From an uncultured Collinsella sp. (lineage in GTDB: Bacteria > Actinomycetota > Coriobacteriia > Coriobacteriales > Coriobacteriaceae), in assembly GCA_958421035.1 (NCBI GenBank), contig CATZKS010000005.1, positions 1 to 32,994 of the forward strand: 32,994 nt of DNA. Direction: 5' to 3'. Positions 21,609 through 29,305 of the stretch are shown here, in pieces (position 1 is the first letter of the stretch; each line of letters begins with the position of its first letter). The notes under the pieces were generated by a model. The model did not search any database and was not told the origin of the DNA. It was given only the letters and a program-made list of their open reading frames with translations. The translations under genes were made by a program, and so were the position numbers.

Positions 21609-22916
21609 ATGAACACCGAGGAAATTGCGCGCATCGTCGGCGATCAGCGCGCCTACTTTAAGACGCACGCCACGTTTGATGTCGATGCTCGACGTCGCGC
21701 GCTCGTGAGTTTACGCGATGCGGTGCGGGCCCACGAGGCCGATATCGCTCATGCGCTCAAGACCGATTTGGGAAAGTCGCATGACGAGGCCTATATGTGC
21801 GAGATTGGCACATCGCTTTCCGAGATTCGACATCAGATTGCGCATGTGGCCCGATGGAGTCGTCCGCGCCTGCGTCCGTGCGACCTCGCTAACGCCGTGA
21901 GCGTGTGCAAAACGCAAACCGTGCCCTATGGCGTCACGCTCATCATGGCGCCCTGGAACTATCCGTTTTTGCTGACGCTCGAGCCGCTCGCTGGCGCCCT
22001 TGCCGCGGGCAATACCGTGGTCATCAAGCCGAGCGCCTATGCTCCGGCATCGAGCGCGGTGCTCAGGCAAATCTGTGAAGAGGCATTTGATCCGCGCCTG
22101 GTGACGGTTGTCGAGGGCGGGCGCGCCGAGAACGAAGCGCTGCTCGATGAGCACTGGGACAAGATCTTCTTTACCGGTAGCGTTCCGGTCGGCAAACTCG
22201 TTATGGAGCGCGCAAGTAAAAACCTTACGCCTGTGACGCTTGAGCTGGGCGGAAAGAGTCCCTGCATCGTGGATGCGACGGCAAACTTGAAGGTTGCGGC
22301 ACGGCGTATCGCCTTTGGTAAATGGCTCAACGTGGGGCAGACCTGCGTGGCGCCCGACTACCTGCTGGTCGATACGCGCGTGCACGACGAGCTGCTGGGC
22401 CTCATCAAGGAGGAGGTCCGCCGTATGTTTGGCGAGTATCCGCTCGATAACGAGGACTACGGTCATATTGTCAACGCCAAGCATTTTGCGCGCGTGCGCG
22501 GGCTGATCGATCCCGATAAGGTCGTGCTGGGAGGTACCGCGCGCGAGGCCTCGCTCAAGATCGAGCCGACGATTTTGGACGGCGTGTCCCCCAATGACGC
22601 CGTGATGCAGGAGGAGATCTTCGGCCCCATTTTGCCAGTGCTGACGTTTGAGAGCCTTGACGAGGCCGAAGCGTTTATTACGGATCGTCCGACGCCGCTG
22701 GCCCTGTATATCTTTAGTCAGGATCGCGAGGTTCAGCAGCGCTTTGTGCGCTACGTGCCCTTTGGCGGCGGCTGCGTTAACGATACCATCATGCATCTGG
22801 CTACGAGTCATATGGGCTTTGGCGGCATGGGCGCGAGCGGCATGGGACAGTACCATGGCCGCGAGAGCTTCGATACGTTTAGCCACAAGAAGAGTATCGT
22901 GAACAAGGCAACCTAG
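21609..22916 (+). CDS. NAD(P)-dependent aldehyde dehydrogenase, class 3-like
   Basis: At 435 residues the protein is shorter than the 480-500 of class 1/2 enzymes and typical of the class 3 (fatty aldehyde) group. Motifs are MAPWNYPFLLTLEPLAGALAAGNTVVIKPS (cofactor site), FFTGSVPVGK, LELGGKSP (general base E212), NVGQTC (nucleophile C246) and EEIFGPILPV. It oxidises an aldehyde to an acid and would continue the reaction of the alcohol dehydrogenase just upstream, or run in the reverse sense during fermentation. AGGAGGG sits 5 nt before the ATG and touches the previous stop codon. The operon may end at the palindrome 22997-23030. Confidence 0.94.
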   Translation: MNTEEIARIVGDQRAYFKTHATFDVDARRRALVSLRDAVRAHEADIAHALKTDLGKSHDEAYMCEIGTSLSEIRHQIAHVARWSRPRLRPCDLANAVSVCKTQTVPYGVTLIMAPWNYPFLLTLEPLAGALAAGNTVVIKPSAYAPASSAVLRQICEEAFDPRLVTVVEGGRAENEALLDEHWDKIFFTGSVPVGKLVMERASKNLTPVTLELGGKSPCIVDATANLKVAARRIAFGKWLNVGQTCVAPDYLLVDTRVHDELLGLIKEEVRRMFGEYPLDNEDYGHIVNAKHFARVRGLIDPDKVVLGGTAREASLKIEPTILDGVSPNDAVMQEEIFGPILPVLTFESLDEAEAFITDRPTPLALYIFSQDREVQQRFVRYVPFGGGCVNDTIMHLATSHMGFGGMGASGMGQYHGRESFDTFSHKKSIVNKAT

Positions 22917-22996
22917 CTGGACGTGCCGTTTCGGTATGCGCCCTACGCAAGCTGGAAGCACAAATTCGTGCGCATGTTTGTGCATTAGAAAAGGGC

Positions 22997-23045
22997 GCAG
23001 GTAATACGAACAAGTGTTCCTATTACCTGCATTTTGCGTTAGACT
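22997..23045 (+). promoter_or_regulatory. LexA-like box in a 34-bp palindrome over a candidate promoter
   Basis: CGAACAAGTGTTCC (23007-23020) differs from the Gram-positive LexA consensus CGAAC-N4-GTTCG by one base. It is embedded in larger arms, GCAGGTAATA (22997-23006) and TATTACCTGC (23021-23030). TTCCTA (23017-23022), a 17-bp spacer and TAGACT (23040-23045) could be a promoter whose -35 overlaps the box. The same palindrome followed by ATTTTG could instead terminate the aldehyde dehydrogenase mRNA. The two readings are not exclusive. Confidence 0.45.
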
Positions 23046-23067
23046 ACTGTTATGGAGCACGGATGGG

Positions 23068-23092
23068 CCAACTCCCTTTAGAAGGGATTTGG
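23068..23092 (+). promoter_or_regulatory. Ribosome-site-masking hairpin before the 27-residue peptide
   Basis: CCAA-C-TCCCTT (23068-23078) pairs with AAGGGA-T-TTGG (23082-23092), leaving a 3-nt loop and one mismatch. AAGGGA is the Shine-Dalgarno sequence, and the hairpin ends 1 nt before the ATG at 23094, so translation should be blocked unless the fold opens. Confidence 0.55.
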
Positions 23093-23093
23093 T

Positions 23094-23177
23094 ATGAACG
23101 TAAGCGATGTTATTTCGTTATTGGCGTTGTTGATTGCGGCTATCGAACTCGGTCTGTTTATCGGCCGAATGAAATAG
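23094..23177 (+). CDS. 27-residue hydrophobic peptide, TisB/holin-like toxin candidate
   Basis: This is a micro-gene with ATG, 27 codons and TAG. The peptide begins MNVSDVISLLALLIAAIEL and ends GLFIGRMK. It has one membrane-spanning stretch of about 18-20 residues, a single acidic residue near each end and a basic tail. Size and plan resemble small type I toxins such as E. coli TisB (29 residues, SOS-induced, membrane-depolarising) and short holin-like toxins. A LexA-like box lies 73 bp upstream and the ribosome site is held in a hairpin, the same two controls that govern tisB. The inverted repeat GCGGCTAT/ATAGCCGC (23136-23143, 23174-23181) folds the end of the coding region. No antisense RNA promoter was identified. 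The function is inference. Confidence 0.5.
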   Translation: MNVSDVISLLALLIAAIELGLFIGRMK

Positions 23178-23213
23178 CCGCCCCCGCGTAAGCGAAGACG
23201 GCCACTTCTCACG

Positions 23214-23402
23214 ATGAAAACGTGTATCGGAGTTGGCAAGACCCGCGGCAACGGGTGCCATCCGTGTTCCTATCTTATCTGCAAGCGTTCTGTCGCGCAA
23301 GCGTTGAGGCAACTGGGTGAAAGGCGCGAGTGGGTGAATTTGTGTCCGCACGGGCCCGTAAGCTTCTCAGTACGGTTAAGCGCCGATTTATCCGGCTGTT
23401 AG
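23214..23402 (+). CDS. Possible small Cys-containing ORF (62 codons)
   Basis: The ORF has several cysteines (TCIGVG, GCHPCSYLICKR, NLCPHG), but no ribosome site precedes its ATG, and codon use (AGG, TTA, GGA) is less regular than in the neighbours. Its stop lies 10 bp before the HIRAN gene start, as expected in an operon. It matches no family known to the annotator. It may be a real zinc-knuckle-like protein or just untranslated leader of the HIRAN gene. Confidence 0.25.
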   Translation: MKTCIGVGKTRGNGCHPCSYLICKRSVAQALRQLGERREWVNLCPHGPVSFSVRLSADLSGC

Positions 23403-23412
23403 AGGAGCTGCT

Positions 23413-23739
23413 ATGTACGAGCCTTCACGTGTCCTTCTGTCGTTTCATATTGCAGGATTTCAGTATGCCGATGGCGCCTTGGTCCTGGGCGATCTTAAAG
23501 CGGGCGATAAACTGGCACTGTGCGCCGAGCGCGATAATCCCCATGATCCCGAGGCGGTTGCGATCTATTACGGCAACACCAAGCTTGGCTATGTTCCGGG
23601 AAACGAGGTCGGCCCGCTGTCCTTGATGATGTATTACGGCCATGAGGACGTATTTGAGGCCCGCGTACAACAGGTTGCTCCCGAGCGCAGCCCGTGGCAT
23701 CAGGTGCGTGTTGGACTCTACGTGGTGGATGCTCGCTAG
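23413..23739 (+). CDS. HIRAN-domain protein
   Basis: The 108-residue protein is essentially one HIRAN domain: LLSFHIAGFQYADGALVLGDLKAGDKLALCAERDNPHDPEAVAIYY, then KLGYVPGNEV and VGLYVV. The core AER(D/E)NPHDP-AV-(I/V)-Y and G-Y-(I/V)-P are the family signature. HIRAN domains bind single-stranded 3' DNA ends and occur in HLTF/Rad5 fork-remodelling helicases. Bacterial stand-alone versions are common beside repair or defence genes. AGAGGAG lies 5-6 nt before the ATG, and the segment GAGGAGCTGCTATG is identical to that of the DUF2130 gene at 24688. It sits between a LexA-like-box micro-gene and a small acidic gene 18 bp downstream. A role in DNA-damage recognition is inference. Confidence 0.82.
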   Translation: MYEPSRVLLSFHIAGFQYADGALVLGDLKAGDKLALCAERDNPHDPEAVAIYYGNTKLGYVPGNEVGPLSLMMYYGHEDVFEARVQQVAPERSPWHQVRVGLYVVDAR

Positions 23740-23757
23740 TCGGTAAGGGAGGCCGCC

Positions 23758-23937
23758 ATGTTTGATGACGATGACCTGTTCGATCTGACAGACGATCCGT
23801 TTGAGTGGGATATGCTACTCGATGACGATGAGTTGGAGCAGGACCGCAAAAAGCAAAAGGATAAGAACACCCCGGGAAAAGATTCGAATAAAAAGGACAA
23901 GCGCCGCCGCGGGCTGTTCGGCGGGCTCTTTGGATAA
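23758..23937 (+). CDS. Acidic-to-basic 59-residue protein of unknown function
   Basis: This short gene has 59 codons. The first 28 residues are very acidic (MFDDDDLFDLTDDPF and LLDDDELEQD), the next 25 are Lys/Arg-rich (KKQKDKN, KKDKRRR), and the end is GLFGGLFG. AAGGGAGG lies 6 nt before the ATG, and the gene starts 18 bp after the HIRAN stop, so co-translation in one operon is likely. The charge-split composition suggests a disordered partner or DNA-mimic-like peptide. No family was recognised. Confidence 0.7.
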   Translation: MFDDDDLFDLTDDPFEWDMLLDDDELEQDRKKQKDKNTPGKDSNKKDKRRRGLFGGLFG

Positions 23938-24003
23938 CCGCCGCATCGCTACGTCTGTATACTTAGCACGAGTTGAACACGTTGCGAAATGAGGGCATAG
24001 ACG

Positions 24004-24549
24004 ATGATGTGGTTTACCGCCGACCTGCACCTGGGCGATACGAATATCTTGCACGACATGGATCGACCGTTTGATTCGGTCGAGGAGATGAACCGCAAGG
24101 TCATCGATGCCATCAATGAGTGCGTGGCTGTGGACGACCGCCTCTATATCTTGGGAGACTTTACCTATCGTTTGCCCCTAGCGGAGGCGGTGCGCCTGCG
24201 CGAGCGCATCGAATGCCAGAACGTGACGCTCATCCGTGGTAACCATGACGGCGACTGGGAAGATCCCGACGTGCCGCAGATTTGGGAAGATGTACGCGAT
24301 TATCTGGAGGTCGCACCCGGTTACGCCAAGGGCCATCGTCTGGTGATGAGCCATTACCCCATGCTCAGCTGGAATGGCAAGGCGCGCGGTGCCATCATGC
24401 TGCACGGACATATCCACAGCAGGGGAGACCGCGCCAACGCGCGCAATCGCGATCGCGAGCGCCCCATTTACCGCTACGATGTGGGCCTCGACGCCAACAA
24501 CTACAAGCCCGTAAGCCGAGACCAAATCCTGAATTTCTTTGGACTGTAG
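24004..24549 (+). CDS. Calcineurin-like metallophosphoesterase
   Basis: The 181-residue protein has the five metal-binding blocks of the superfamily in order: DLHLGD (I), GDFTYR (II), RGNHDGD (III), VMSHYPML (IV) and LHGHIHSRGD (V). Such small stand-alone members hydrolyse phosphodiesters and often occur in phage-like or repair settings. GAGGGC lies about 8 nt upstream of the double ATG (24004/24007), a weak site. It is 66 bp after the acidic small gene and could be in the same operon, or start from TTGAAC-like boxes in that gap. The substrate is unknown. Nucleic acid is suggested only by the HIRAN and DUF2130 neighbours. Confidence 0.88.
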   Translation: MMWFTADLHLGDTNILHDMDRPFDSVEEMNRKVIDAINECVAVDDRLYILGDFTYRLPLAEAVRLRERIECQNVTLIRGNHDGDWEDPDVPQIWEDVRDYLEVAPGYAKGHRLVMSHYPMLSWNGKARGAIMLHGHIHSRGDRANARNRDRERPIYRYDVGLDANNYKPVSRDQILNFFGL

Positions 24550-24557
24550 CTCGCAAA

Positions 24558-24590
24558 CCGCCACGAAGGGGACAGGCACCTTTGTGGTGG
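24558..24590. repeat. REP-like hairpin with GGGGACAGGCACC core
   Basis: CCGCCAC-G-AAGG (24558-24569) pairs with CCTT-T-GTGGTGG (24579-24590), with one mismatch and one G-T pair. The loop contains GGACAGGCA. Palindromes with the core GGGGACAGGCACCTTT are, to the annotator's knowledge, spread through many genomes near RAYT-type transposases. None is encoded here. Confidence 0.55.
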
Positions 24591-24687
24591 TTCTGGCGCC
24601 GTAGTCATTCTGGTAGCGGCGACTTTTTTGTCCGCGCGGCGCGGTAGAGTGAAGGCGGTTGAAGTTTGCGTCCATCGAGGAGCTGCT

Positions 24688-26445
24688 ATGAACGAGATCA
24701 AGTGCCCGCATTGCGGCGAAGTTTTTAAGGTCGATGCGTCCGGCTATGCGGATATCGTCAAGCAAGTACGCGATGCCGAGTTTTCGCGCGACCTGGATGA
24801 GCGTGTGAAGGCAGTCCAGCGCGAGGGCGAGCAGGCGCTGGAGCTTGAGCGCTCGCGTTCGACGGCTGCATTGCAGGAGGCAGAGTCTCAGCGCAACGCT
24901 CAGCTTGTTGAGCAGAAGAACGCCGCAGCTCAGCAGCTGGCACAAGAAGTCGCCAAGCGCGATGCTGAGCTCGCCGAGCTGCGCGCCAAGCTCGAGGGTG
25001 CTGCCGCAGAGCGCGAGAGTGCAAGCCAGCGTGCGGCGGTTGAGGCCCGTTCCGATGCTCAAAAGGAGAATGCCGAGCTTCAGCGCGAGATCGACAATTT
25101 ACGTGCGCAGTTGGAGCGCAAAGATGATGAAGCCAGGCTTGCCGAGGCGACGGCACGCAATGCTGCTCAAAACGACCTGTCCGCGCGTGACGCTCAGATT
25201 GCCGAGCTGCAGGCCAGGCTCGCCGCGGCGGACAAGGCCCAGGAGATGGCGCTTGCCGCTGCCGCGGCAGAGTCGCAGCGTGAGCTCGATGCCGCTCGCA
25301 GCGAGGCCGAGCGCGCGCTTACTGACTATCGCGCGAAGGTGCAAGAGAAGTTCTCTGCCGCAAAGGCTCAGTCCGAGCAAGAGGCCGAGGGCCTGCGTGC
25401 CCAGCTGCGCGAGCAGGAACTGATGGCAAAAATGAACCTGTCAGAGGCGGTCGCCGCGGCGGAGCGAGAGCGCGATGAGGCACGTGCCAAGCTGACGAGC
25501 GAGCTGGCGGTGCGCGATTCTCGCGAGGAGCAAGCCAAGGCGGCACACGAGCTCGAGCTTGCGCAGGCCAAGCGCGCGAGCGATGACCTGATTCGCTACA
25601 AGGATGAAGAGATTGAGCGCCTTAAGGACATGAAGGTCCGCCTGTCCACCAAGATGGTGGGTGAGTCGCTCGAGCAGCACTGCGAGACCGAGTTCAACCG
25701 TCTGCGCATGACGGCGTTTCCCAACGCGTACTTCGAGAAAGATAACGATGCGTCCGAGGGTACCAAGGGCGATTTTATCTTCCGCGAGTGCGACGCGAGC
25801 GGTAACGAGGTCATTTCGATTATGTTCGAGATGAAAAACGAGAACGACGAGACCGCGACCAAGCATAAAAACGAGGACTTCTTTAAGAAACTCGACCACG
25901 ATCGCCGCCAAAAAGGCTGTGAGTACGCGGTGCTCTGCACGCTGCTCGAGCCCGAGAGCGAGCTCTATAACGCAGGGATAGTCGACGTGAGCTATCGCTA
26001 CGAGAAGATGTACGTGATTCGCCCACAGTTCTTTATTCCCATGATCACGCTTCTTCGCAACGCCGCCATGGGTTCGCTGCGCTATAAGCAGGAGCTGGCG
26101 GAGTACAAACAGCAGAATATCGACGTCACGAACTTCGAAGCCAAGATGGAAAAGTTCAAGAATGATTTCGGTCGCAACTACGAGATCGCGAGCCGCAAGT
26201 TCCAAACGGCGATTGATGAGATCGACAAGACGATTAGCCATCTGCAGAAAACCAAGGAGGCGTTGCTGTCCTCCGAGAACAATCTGCGCCTAGCCAACAA
26301 GAAGGCCGACGATCTTACCATTCGCAAGCTCACGTGGGGCAACAAGACCATGAAGGCCGCGTTTGACGAGGCGCGTGGGGCTGCGACAGAGACAAACGAT
26401 GAGCCAGCCGAGGCGGATTCGTATGAGGTCGAGGATACCGAGTAG
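24688..26445 (+). CDS. DUF2130 protein: Zn-finger, long coiled coil, PD-(D/E)XK-like domain
   Basis: The protein is 585 residues. A short N-terminal CPHCGE (C6, C9) resembles a zinc ribbon half. Residues about 20-320 are a long Ala/Glu/Arg-rich coiled coil. From M323 comes the DUF2130 domain (MVGESLEQHCETEFNRLRMTAFPNAYFEKDND), with a nuclease-like core GDFIF (D362) and FEMKNE (E381, K383), then a C-terminal helical region. Coiled coil plus nuclease-like fold recalls RmuC, a protein limiting DNA rearrangement. Biochemistry of DUF2130 is not known to the annotator. GAGGAG lies 6 nt before ATG 24688. The in-frame ATG at 24628 has no ribosome site. The gene is separated from the phosphoesterase by a REP-like hairpin, so it may have its own promoter. 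Confidence 0.85.
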   Translation: MNEIKCPHCGEVFKVDASGYADIVKQVRDAEFSRDLDERVKAVQREGEQALELERSRSTAALQEAESQRNAQLVEQKNAAAQQLAQEVAKRDAELAELRAKLEGAAAERESASQRAAVEARSDAQKENAELQREIDNLRAQLERKDDEARLAEATARNAAQNDLSARDAQIAELQARLAAADKAQEMALAAAAAESQRELDAARSEAERALTDYRAKVQEKFSAAKAQSEQEAEGLRAQLREQELMAKMNLSEAVAAAERERDEARAKLTSELAVRDSREEQAKAAHELELAQAKRASDDLIRYKDEEIERLKDMKVRLSTKMVGESLEQHCETEFNRLRMTAFPNAYFEKDNDASEGTKGDFIFRECDASGNEVISIMFEMKNENDETATKHKNEDFFKKLDHDRRQKGCEYAVLCTLLEPESELYNAGIVDVSYRYEKMYVIRPQFFIPMITLLRNAAMGSLRYKQELAEYKQQNIDVTNFEAKMEKFKNDFGRNYEIASRKFQTAIDEIDKTISHLQKTKEALLSSENNLRLANKKADDLTIRKLTWGNKTMKAAFDEARGAATETNDEPAEADSYEVEDTE

Positions 26446-26465
26446 GGGATAGCGTATCGCGCAAA

Positions 26466-26503
26466 AAGCGGGGCCGCTGGCGATGTTGCCAGCGGCCCCG
26501 CTT
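26466..26503. terminator. Bidirectional terminator between DUF2130 and helicase genes
   Basis: A perfect 16-bp GC-rich stem (26466-26481 with 26488-26503) has a 6-nt loop. CTTCGTTTCG follows on the plus side and a TTTTT run on the minus side, so it serves both convergent genes. Confidence 0.88.
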
Positions 26504-26525
26504 CGTTTCGTTCCAGTATGTTCGG

Positions 26526-29207
26526 CTAGTCCTCGAGCAGGTCCTCGATAAAGCCGACGCGGTAGTTTTTGAAGATGACCTCGCCGCCGTCTTGCGTGGC
26601 GTCCAGATCGACATCGCCCATGATGCCAAAATCGTGGTCGCCATCCTCGTCGGCAAAGATCTGGTGCACGTGCCATACGTGCGCGGTCTTCTCGTCGGAC
26701 TCGTCAATGGAAAACATCGCGGCGCTGCGGGCATCTCCGTCGGTGAGGATTTCCTCGTGCTGCTCGTGGTAAGCGTCGAGTGCTTTTTGCCAGCGGATCT
26801 CGCTCATGCCCCAGTCGTCGTCGAGCTCGCCCAGGTCGCGAACATGCTCGCGGGCGGCAAGGGCCACGCGGCGGAAGAGTGCGTTGCGCACCAGCAGCGT
26901 GCAGCCGCGGCGGTCCGCCACGACTTCGTCGATGCCCTGCGGCGGTGCGGCGTCGAGGGCTGCCGGGTTGCCGGCGTTCTCCCACTCGTCCACCAGGCTC
27001 GAGTCCACCGAACGCACCACAAAGCCCAGCCACGAGATGATGTCGCGCAGGCGCTCGTCGCGCTTCTCGATCGGTACGGTGCGATCGAGGGAACGGTAGG
27101 CCTCTGCCAGGTAGCGCAGTAAAATGCCCTCGGAGCGGGCGATGCCGAGCTTTTGAATGTAGCCCTTAAAATCGCTCGCGCTTTCCAGCATATCGCGCAG
27201 AACGCTCTTGGGAGAGAGCTGATAGTCGTTGGCCCAGGGCACTTCCTGGCAGTACTTGTCAAAAGCGGCGTCGAGCAAATTCTCGAGCGGCTTTTCGTAC
27301 GTGACGTCTTGAATGCGCTCCAAGCGCTCCTCATATTCGACGCCGTCAGCCTTCATTTCTGCCATCGCGCGGTCGCGCGCGGCGCGCTCCTGTGCGCGCA
27401 GCACCTGCTTGGGATCCTCGAGCGTTGCCTCGACCATTGAGATTAAATCCATGGTATAGGTCTCGCTCTCGGGATCGAGCAGCTCCAACGCGGCAAGCAG
27501 GAACGGCGAGAGCGGCTGATCGAGCGCGAAGTCCTCGGGCAGATCGACCGTCAGCGCATAGTCGATGTCTGGTGCGGCGTCAGTCGGGGCGTCGGGTGCG
27601 GGCGGCACCTCGGTTCGAACGACGACGCCGGAATCGATGAGCGTGGCGAAGATTTCGTCGGCACGAACCTCGAGCTTGGCCTTTTCCTCGGGCGTTTGTA
27701 GGCTTGTCTCGATGAGGTCATGCACGCGGGCGCGGGCGTCGCCGCACTGCTCGACCACGCTAATCACCATGGAGTGTGTGATGCGCAGGCGCGGCTTGAG
27801 CGTCTCGGGCTGCGTCTCGATCAGGCGCTCAAAGGTCTGCTTGTTCCAGGTGACAAAGCCCTCGGGGGCCTTCTTCTTTTTAATCTTGCGGAGCTTCTTG
27901 GGGTCGTCGCCCGCTTTGGCCATAAGCTTGGCATTCTCGATCTCGTGCTCGGGTGCCTCGGCAATCACCATGCCCTCGGTATCAAAGCCCGAGCGGCCGG
28001 CGCGACCGGCAATCTGGTGGAACTCGCGGGCGCGCAGACGACGCATCTTGTAGCCATCGAACTTGGTGAGCGCGGTGAGCACCACGGTGTGGATGGGTAC
28101 GTTGATGCCGACGCCGAGCGTATCGGTGCCGCAGATGACGGGCAGCAGACCCTGCTGCGCCAAGCGCTCGACCAGCAGGCGATAGCGCGGCAACATGCCA
28201 GCATGGTGCACGCCGACGCCGCATCCAAGCAGGCGCTTGAGAATCTTACCAAAGGCCGTCGAGAAGCTCGTGCCCTTGGCCGCTTCCTTGATGGCCTCGC
28301 GCTGCTCCTTGCTGGCGATGCCAAAATTGGCGAGTGACTGTGCCGTCGCAAGTGCGGCATCCTGGCTAAAGTGCACGATGTAGAGCGGGGCCTCGCCGCG
28401 ACGCATCGCGAGCTCGACGGTGCCCTCGAGGGAGGTCGTCACATAGTCGTAGCTCAGCGGTACGGGACGCGGGGCGTCGACGACTAGGTCGCAGGTAGCG
28501 CCGGTGTGTTCCTCGAGCGAGGCGGCGATCGCGGTGACATCGCCGAGCGTGGCGCTCATGAGCATGAATTGCGTGTGGGGCAGGGTGAGCAGCGGCACCT
28601 GCCAGGCCCAGCCGCGGTCGGGGTCGGCAAAGTAGTGGAACTCGTCCATGGCCACGCAGCCCACATCGGCGTCCTCACCCTCGCGCAGCGCATCGTTGGC
28701 AAGGATTTCGGCCGTGCAGCAGATGACGGGCGCCTTGGTGTTGATGTGCGTATCGCCGGTGATCATGCCGACGTTGTCGCGGCCGAGCACCTGTACAAGG
28801 TCGAAAAACTTCTCGCTGACCAGGGCCTTGATGGGGGCCGTGTAATAGCAGCGCTTGCCCTGCGCCATGCCCATAAAGAGCATGCCCAGCGCGACGAGCG
28901 ATTTACCCGATCCGGTCGGTGTGCCTAAAATGACGTGATCGCCGGCAGCCAGGTCCATGAGGGCCTCTTCTTGGTGGTCCCACAGCTCAATGCCGCGATC
29001 GCTCGTCCATTCAAAGAAGCGTTCGAAGGCTTGATCGGCCGTGAGCCATGGCTCGGGCTCGCTGCCGTCCTCGGGCTCCCACCAGGTGGGGGAGAGCGCG
29101 CCGAGCGAGCCAAACTCGGCTTCGGTTCCCGTGCCGCCCGAGAATGAGCTGGCGGCCCCGGCACCGGAAACGGTGCTGGCAGCGGTATCTGTCGTGGTCT
29201 GTGCCAT
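26526..29207 (-). CDS. Ski2-like superfamily II helicase with DUF3516 C-terminus
   Basis: This is a large 893-residue DEAD/DEAH-type helicase. About 50 disordered residues lead to LWDHQEEAL, the Walker A loop GTPTGSGKS (95-103), YYTAPIKALVSEKF (motif Ia), DEFHYF (Walker B, 188-193), SATLGD (motif III, 218-223) and QIAGRAGRSGFD (motif VI). The last 400 residues are helical and match the actinobacterial DUF3516 layout, unlike Ski2/Mtr4 arch domains. It is probably an RNA helicase, but the substrate has not been shown. Only a weak GAGAGAAAG precedes the ATG. The gene is single, with a promoter-like CATAAT upstream and a shared terminator downstream. It is downstream of trmB on the same strand, so partial read-through is possible. 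Confidence 0.92.
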   Translation of the reverse strand: MAQTTTDTAASTVSGAGAASSFSGGTGTEAEFGSLGALSPTWWEPEDGSEPEPWLTADQAFERFFEWTSDRGIELWDHQEEALMDLAAGDHVILGTPTGSGKSLVALGMLFMGMAQGKRCYYTAPIKALVSEKFFDLVQVLGRDNVGMITGDTHINTKAPVICCTAEILANDALREGEDADVGCVAMDEFHYFADPDRGWAWQVPLLTLPHTQFMLMSATLGDVTAIAASLEEHTGATCDLVVDAPRPVPLSYDYVTTSLEGTVELAMRRGEAPLYIVHFSQDAALATAQSLANFGIASKEQREAIKEAAKGTSFSTAFGKILKRLLGCGVGVHHAGMLPRYRLLVERLAQQGLLPVICGTDTLGVGINVPIHTVVLTALTKFDGYKMRRLRAREFHQIAGRAGRSGFDTEGMVIAEAPEHEIENAKLMAKAGDDPKKLRKIKKKKAPEGFVTWNKQTFERLIETQPETLKPRLRITHSMVISVVEQCGDARARVHDLIETSLQTPEEKAKLEVRADEIFATLIDSGVVVRTEVPPAPDAPTDAAPDIDYALTVDLPEDFALDQPLSPFLLAALELLDPESETYTMDLISMVEATLEDPKQVLRAQERAARDRAMAEMKADGVEYEERLERIQDVTYEKPLENLLDAAFDKYCQEVPWANDYQLSPKSVLRDMLESASDFKGYIQKLGIARSEGILLRYLAEAYRSLDRTVPIEKRDERLRDIISWLGFVVRSVDSSLVDEWENAGNPAALDAAPPQGIDEVVADRRGCTLLVRNALFRRVALAAREHVRDLGELDDDWGMSEIRWQKALDAYHEQHEEILTDGDARSAAMFSIDESDEKTAHVWHVHQIFADEDGDHDFGIMGDVDLDATQDGGEVIFKNYRVGFIEDLLED

Positions 29208-29240
29208 GTGGTTGCTTTCTCTCGCGATTGTCCGCCAACT

Positions 29241-29270
29241 ATTATGGCGTAGCGGCGCCGCGGGGTGCCA
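29241..29270 (-). promoter_or_regulatory. Candidate promoter of the helicase gene
   Basis: On the minus strand TGGCAC (29270-29265), an 18-bp GC-rich spacer and CATAAT (29246-29241) lie 34 bp upstream of the start codon. Confidence 0.35.
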
Positions 29271-29305
29271 GCGCGCGAGAAAATGCAGGAAATGGGCGCT
29301 TGAAG

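Noticed and set aside
22997..23036. Palindrome as a plain terminator of the dehydrogenase operon only
   Set aside because: Not excluded, but the T-run is short and the centre matches a LexA box overlapping a promoter, so the regulatory reading is reported with moderate confidence.
21711..23060. 449-codon minus-strand open frame opposite the aldehyde dehydrogenase
   Set aside because: The plus-strand gene has all catalytic motifs. The opposite frame is a by-product of GC-rich codon structure.
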